From Syntrophaceae bacterium (GTDB lineage Bacteria; Desulfobacterota; Syntrophorhabdia; Syntrophorhabdales; WCHB1-27): a stretch of 9,808 nt of DNA. Each line of letters begins with the position of its first letter. Position 1 is the stretch's first letter. Both the position numbers and the translations under genes were made by a program. The stretch is taken from the NCBI GenBank assembly GCA_003165115.1, contig PLSJ01000062.1, positions 1 through 9,808 on the forward strand, written 5' to 3'. Under the pieces are notes generated by a model. It did not search any database, was not told where the DNA came from, and was given only the letters and a program-made list of their open reading frames with translations. Of the stretch, positions 7,543-9,808 are shown one piece after another.

Positions 7543-7558
7543 CGGCACGCTTTATGCT
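7543..7558 (+). promoter_or_regulatory. Sigma54-like (-24/-12) promoter candidate for fhs
   Basis: The stretch reads CGGCACG, four bases, ATGCT, against the sigma54 consensus TGGCACG-N4-TTGCW. The invariant GG (7544-7545) and GC (7556-7557) are correctly spaced by 12 positions, and the only mismatches are the first T and one T before GC. Transcription would start near 7570, about 90 bases before the fhs ATG. A sigma54 promoter would need an enhancer-binding activator; the inverted repeats at 7464-7529 lie at a suitable distance. It is a sequence match only and could arise by chance. Confidence 0.4.
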
Positions 7559-7660
7559 TGTCGTTAAGCGGAGAAAGAGAAGGCTGGGCTGAAGTGCTAT
7601 CGGACACGACGCAATCGACCTGAACGAACGTAAGATACCACCATTTTAAGGAGGCCTTAT

Positions 7661-9421
7661 ATGGCGTACGATGCGACAAAGATGGCAGACTGGCAGATTG
7701 CCGACGCGGCTGAGCAGCACATGAAATCGGTCTGGCAGTTAGGCGACGAGTTGGGATTGAAGAAAGATGAGGTGATCGGATACGGCCGGATAGGCAGGGT
7801 CGATTTCATGAAGATCATCGACCGGCTGAAGGACAAGCCGGACGGCAAGTATATCGAAGTTACCGCCATCACTCCCACACCGCTCGGCGAGGGAAAAACG
7901 ACGGTCTCCATGGGCCTCGTCGAAGGCATGGGCAAGAGGGGATGGAACGTGGGCGGCGCGATCCGCCAGCCCTCGGGCGGCCCCACCATGAACGTCAAGG
8001 GCAGCGCGGCAGGCGGCGGCAACGCCCAGGCCATTCCTCTGACAGAGTTCTCCCTGGGCCTCGCGGGCGATATCAACAACATCATGAACGCCCACAACCT
8101 CGCCATGGTGGCCCTTACCGCGCGCATGCAGCATGAAAGAAACTATACGGACGCGGAACTGGCGAAAAGAAGACTGAAGAGGCTCGACGTCGATCCCAAG
8201 AACGTCCAGATGGGCTGGATCATGGATTTCTGCGCCCAGTCCCTCCGGAATATGGTGATCGGTCTCGGCGGCAAGATGGACGGGTTCCTCATGCAGTCCC
8301 GCTTCGACATCGCCGTCAGCTCCGAGGTCATGGCCATCCTCGCCATCGTGAAAGACCTGGCGGACCTCCGGGAGCGTCTCGGGCAGATCACCGTCGCCTA
8401 CGATAAGGCGGGCAAGCCCGTGACCTGTCAGGACCTGGAGGTGGCCGGCGCGATGACCGCCTGGATGAGAGAGAGCATCAACCCGGTCCTTCTGCAGACC
8501 GTCGAGGGACAGCCGGTGCTTGTCCACGCGGGACCGTTCGCGAACATCGCCGTGGGGCAGTCCTCGATCATCGCCGACCGCGTGGCCCTGAAGCTCTTCG
8601 ACTACAACGTGACGGAGAGCGGATTTGCCGCGGACATCGGCTTCGAGAAGTTCTGGAACGTCAAATCGAGAATCAGCGGGCTGAAGCCGAACGTCTCCGT
8701 CCTCACGACGACGATCCGCGCCCTCAAGATGCACGGCGGCGGGCCGCGCGTGGCGCCGGGGCTTCCTCTTCCCGAAGAATACAAGAAGGAGGACCTGGGT
8801 CTGCTCGAAAAGGGCGCGGCCAATATGGTCCACCATTTGAAGACCATCAAACAGTCGGGGATGAAGCCCGTTGTCTGCATCAACTGGTTCCACACGGATA
8901 CCAAGGACGAGATCGCGCTGCTTCGCAGGATTGCCGAGGCGGAAGGCGCGCGCGTGGCCGTGTCGACCCACTGGCTGAACGGCGGCGACGGGGCACTGGA
9001 GCTTGCCGACGCGGTGCATGACGCCTGCGAAGAAAAGTCGGATTTCAAGTTCCTCTATCCCCTCGAAATGCCGCTCCGCCAGAGGGTGGAGCTGGTGGCG
9101 AAGAACGTCTACGGCGCCGACGGGGTCTCGTGGACGCCCGAGGCGGAAGCCAAGGCGAAGGCATTCGAGGCAGACCCGAGCAAGAGGGATTATTATACCA
9201 TGATGGTGAAGACGCACCTCAGCCTGTCCCACGACCCGAACGTCAAGGGCGTGCCAAAAGGCTGGGTGCTGCCCGTAAGGGATATCCTGATCTTTTCCGG
9301 CGCAAAGTTCCTCTGCCCCGTGACCGGAACGATCAGCCTGATGCCGGGCACCAGCTCCGATCCCGCTTTCAGGAGGGTCGACGTGGACGTGAAGACGGGC
9401 AAAGTGACAGGGCTGTTCTAA
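7661..9421 (+). CDS. fhs: Formate-tetrahydrofolate ligase (10-formyl-THF synthetase)
   Basis: This cytosolic 586-residue enzyme joins formate to tetrahydrofolate using ATP, giving 10-formyl-THF; the reaction can run backwards to make ATP. Hallmarks are the ATP-binding [11 protein letters not shown] (71-81), the formyl-phosphate loop RQPSGGP (102-108), [17 protein letters not shown]...AHNL, a [11 protein letters not shown] stretch (289-299) and [11 protein letters not shown]; the C-terminus ends KTGKVTGLF as in the family. ATG 7661 is supported by AAGGAGG 6 bases upstream. Common bacterial forms are about 555-560 residues, so this is some 25 longer. Several stretches (RQPS rather than [25 protein letters not shown]) resemble the synthetase domain of eukaryotic C1-THF synthase as I recall it, and Val298 stands where both groups usually have His. 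Together with folD 64 bases downstream it forms a one-carbon module of the Wood-Ljungdahl methyl branch or general C1 supply. Confidence 0.96.
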   Translation: MAYDATKMADWQIADAAEQHMKSVWQLGDELGLKKDEVIGYGRIGRVDFMKIIDRLKDKPDGKYIEVTAITPTPLGEGKTTVSMGLVEGMGKRGWNVGGAIRQPSGGPTMNVKGSAAGGGNAQAIPLTEFSLGLAGDINNIMNAHNLAMVALTARMQHERNYTDAELAKRRLKRLDVDPKNVQMGWIMDFCAQSLRNMVIGLGGKMDGFLMQSRFDIAVSSEVMAILAIVKDLADLRERLGQITVAYDKAGKPVTCQDLEVAGAMTAWMRESINPVLLQTVEGQPVLVHAGPFANIAVGQSSIIADRVALKLFDYNVTESGFAADIGFEKFWNVKSRISGLKPNVSVLTTTIRALKMHGGGPRVAPGLPLPEEYKKEDLGLLEKGAANMVHHLKTIKQSGMKPVVCINWFHTDTKDEIALLRRIAEAEGARVAVSTHWLNGGDGALELADAVHDACEEKSDFKFLYPLEMPLRQRVELVAKNVYGADGVSWTPEAEAKAKAFEADPSKRDYYTMMVKTHLSLSHDPNVKGVPKGWVLPVRDILIFSGAKFLCPVTGTISLMPGTSSDPAFRRVDVDVKTGKVTGLF

Positions 9422-9437
9422 ATAAGGACCTTACCCG

Positions 9438-9468
9438 GCGCGTCCGGCGCAAGGTTCGCCGGACGCGC
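9438..9468 (+). terminator. Strong GC-rich hairpin in the fhs-folD gap (weak terminator or mRNA-stability element)
   Basis: GCGCGTCCGGCG (9438-9449) and CGCCGGACGCGC (9457-9468) are perfect 12-base reverse complements with a 7-base loop. What follows is TTATTAAAGG, not a run of T, so full Rho-independent termination is doubtful. It sits 16 bases after the fhs stop and about 6 before the folD ribosome site. It more likely protects the fhs message or dampens read-through into folD. Confidence 0.6.
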
Positions 9469-9485
9469 TTATTAAAGGAGTAAAT

Positions 9486-9808
9486 ATGGGCGCAAAGATT
9501 ATCAGCGGGACGCAGATCGCAGCGGAGATCAGGGAAGAGCTCAAGCAGGAAGTGGTCCGGCTCAAGGAGCAGCATAATCTGGTGCCGGGCCTCGTCACCA
9601 TCCTCGTCGGCGAGAACGCCGCCTCGGTGAGCTATGTCACCGCGAAGGGGAAGACCTCGAAGGAACTGGGCTTTTATTCCATCCAGGACAGCCAGCCGGC
9701 AGACCTCTCGGAAGACGCGCTCATGGCCCTCATCGCCAAGTACAACAACGACCCGAAAATTCATGGTATACTTGTACAGCTTCCGCTGCCGAAGCACATA
9801 AACGAGAC
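9486..9808 (+). CDS. folD: Methylene-THF dehydrogenase / methenyl-THF cyclohydrolase, N-terminal part
   Basis: This gene runs off the right edge; 107 complete codons are visible of an expected 280-300. FolD is a cytosolic bifunctional enzyme that interconverts 10-formyl-, 5,10-methenyl- and 5,10-methylene-THF using NAD(P), the step after formate-THF ligase. The visible catalytic domain shows PGLVTILVGENAAS (34-47), then Y50 and K54 in SYVTAKGK, the conserved Tyr and catalytic Lys of the family, and the substrate-binding IHGILVQLPLPKHI near the end. The NAD(P)-binding domain lies beyond the window. The start ATG 9486 has AAAGGAG (9474-9480) five bases upstream. It follows fhs by 64 bases with a strong hairpin between, so the two are probably one operon with modulated read-through. 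Confidence 0.94.
   Translation, partial: MGAKIISGTQIAAEIREELKQEVVRLKEQHNLVPGLVTILVGENAASVSYVTAKGKTSKELGFYSIQDSQPADLSEDALMALIAKYNNDPKIHGILVQLPLPKHINE

Larger units (their letters stand above)
7182..7660. other. Divergent intergenic region between the lipoprotein gene and fhs
   Basis: This 479-base stretch holds no convincing protein gene. The left part carries the minus-strand leader and promoter of the lipoprotein. The middle holds two nearly identical AT-rich motifs (7338-7349 and 7438-7449), each containing TATAAT. The right part, up to the fhs start, contains inverted repeats (7464-7485 and 7476-7529), a sigma54-like site (7543-7558) and the fhs ribosome binding site (AAGGAGG 7648-7654, 6 bases before ATG). 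I recognise no known riboswitch, tRNA or small RNA here; the arrangement does suggest regulated expression of fhs. Confidence 0.6.

Noticed and set aside
7454..7660. THF riboswitch or another known riboswitch in the fhs leader
   Set aside because: I could not match any conserved core that I know; only simple inverted repeats are visible, so these are reported as uncharacterised instead.
7739..9232. A 497-codon open frame on the minus strand opposite fhs
   Set aside because: It is antisense to a clearly identified enzyme, its translation is His/Arg/Gly-rich without a recognisable domain, and GC-rich coding DNA often leaves such frames open.

Overview
The window is GC-rich bacterial DNA with compact, mostly plus-strand genes. 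Nothing in it indicates phage, plasmid, insertion sequence or CRISPR. The gene content (formate-tetrahydrofolate ligase next to folD, a YhaO/YhaN pair, a rubrerythrin-like protein) and a -24/-12 promoter candidate would fit an anaerobic deltaproteobacterium-like (Desulfobacterota) organism. That assignment is inference from gene style, not from a marker gene.

Layout. (1) 2-136: the C-terminal end of a ferritin-like/rubrerythrin-type protein, cut by the left edge. (2) 283-1488: a GT-B glycosyltransferase of the MurG-like/COG4671 kind, substrate unknown. (3) 1543-1571: a good sigma70 promoter (perfect TTGACA, 17-base spacer, extended -10) leading into a two-gene operon. (4) 1608-2867 and 2864-6805: a YhaO-type Mre11/SbcD-like phosphoesterase and a very large YhaN-type Rad50/SbcC-like ATPase, coupled by an ATGA overlap. 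The ATPase carries two membrane segments exactly at the tip of its coiled-coil arm, where Rad50 proteins usually have a zinc hook. (5) 6891-7181, minus strand: a small cysteine-containing lipoprotein, convergent with the ATPase gene, with its own promoter candidate. (6) 7182-7660: a long intergenic region holding the divergent promoters and several inverted repeats upstream of the folate genes. (7) 7661-9421: formate-tetrahydrofolate ligase (fhs), with sequence features closer to the eukaryotic C1-THF synthase domain than to the common bacterial enzyme. (8) 9438-9468: a perfect 12-bp hairpin between fhs and folD. (9) 9486 to the right edge: the N-terminal third of folD.

How the genes work together. 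fhs and folD form a one-carbon module: formate plus THF gives 10-formyl-THF, which FolD converts reversibly through methenyl-THF to methylene-THF. This is the methyl branch of the Wood-Ljungdahl pathway or ordinary C1 supply, and it can run in reverse. The YhaO/YhaN pair is probably a membrane-tethered DNA-end-processing complex. The glycosyltransferase and the lipoprotein have no evident link to either module.

The most notable points are the membrane-anchored apex of the Rad50-like protein, the eukaryote-like fhs with a changed conserved histidine, and the unusually structured fhs upstream region: an extended -10 promoter, a sigma54-like promoter, mutually exclusive inverted repeats, and a 12-bp AT-rich motif repeated at exactly 100 bp.
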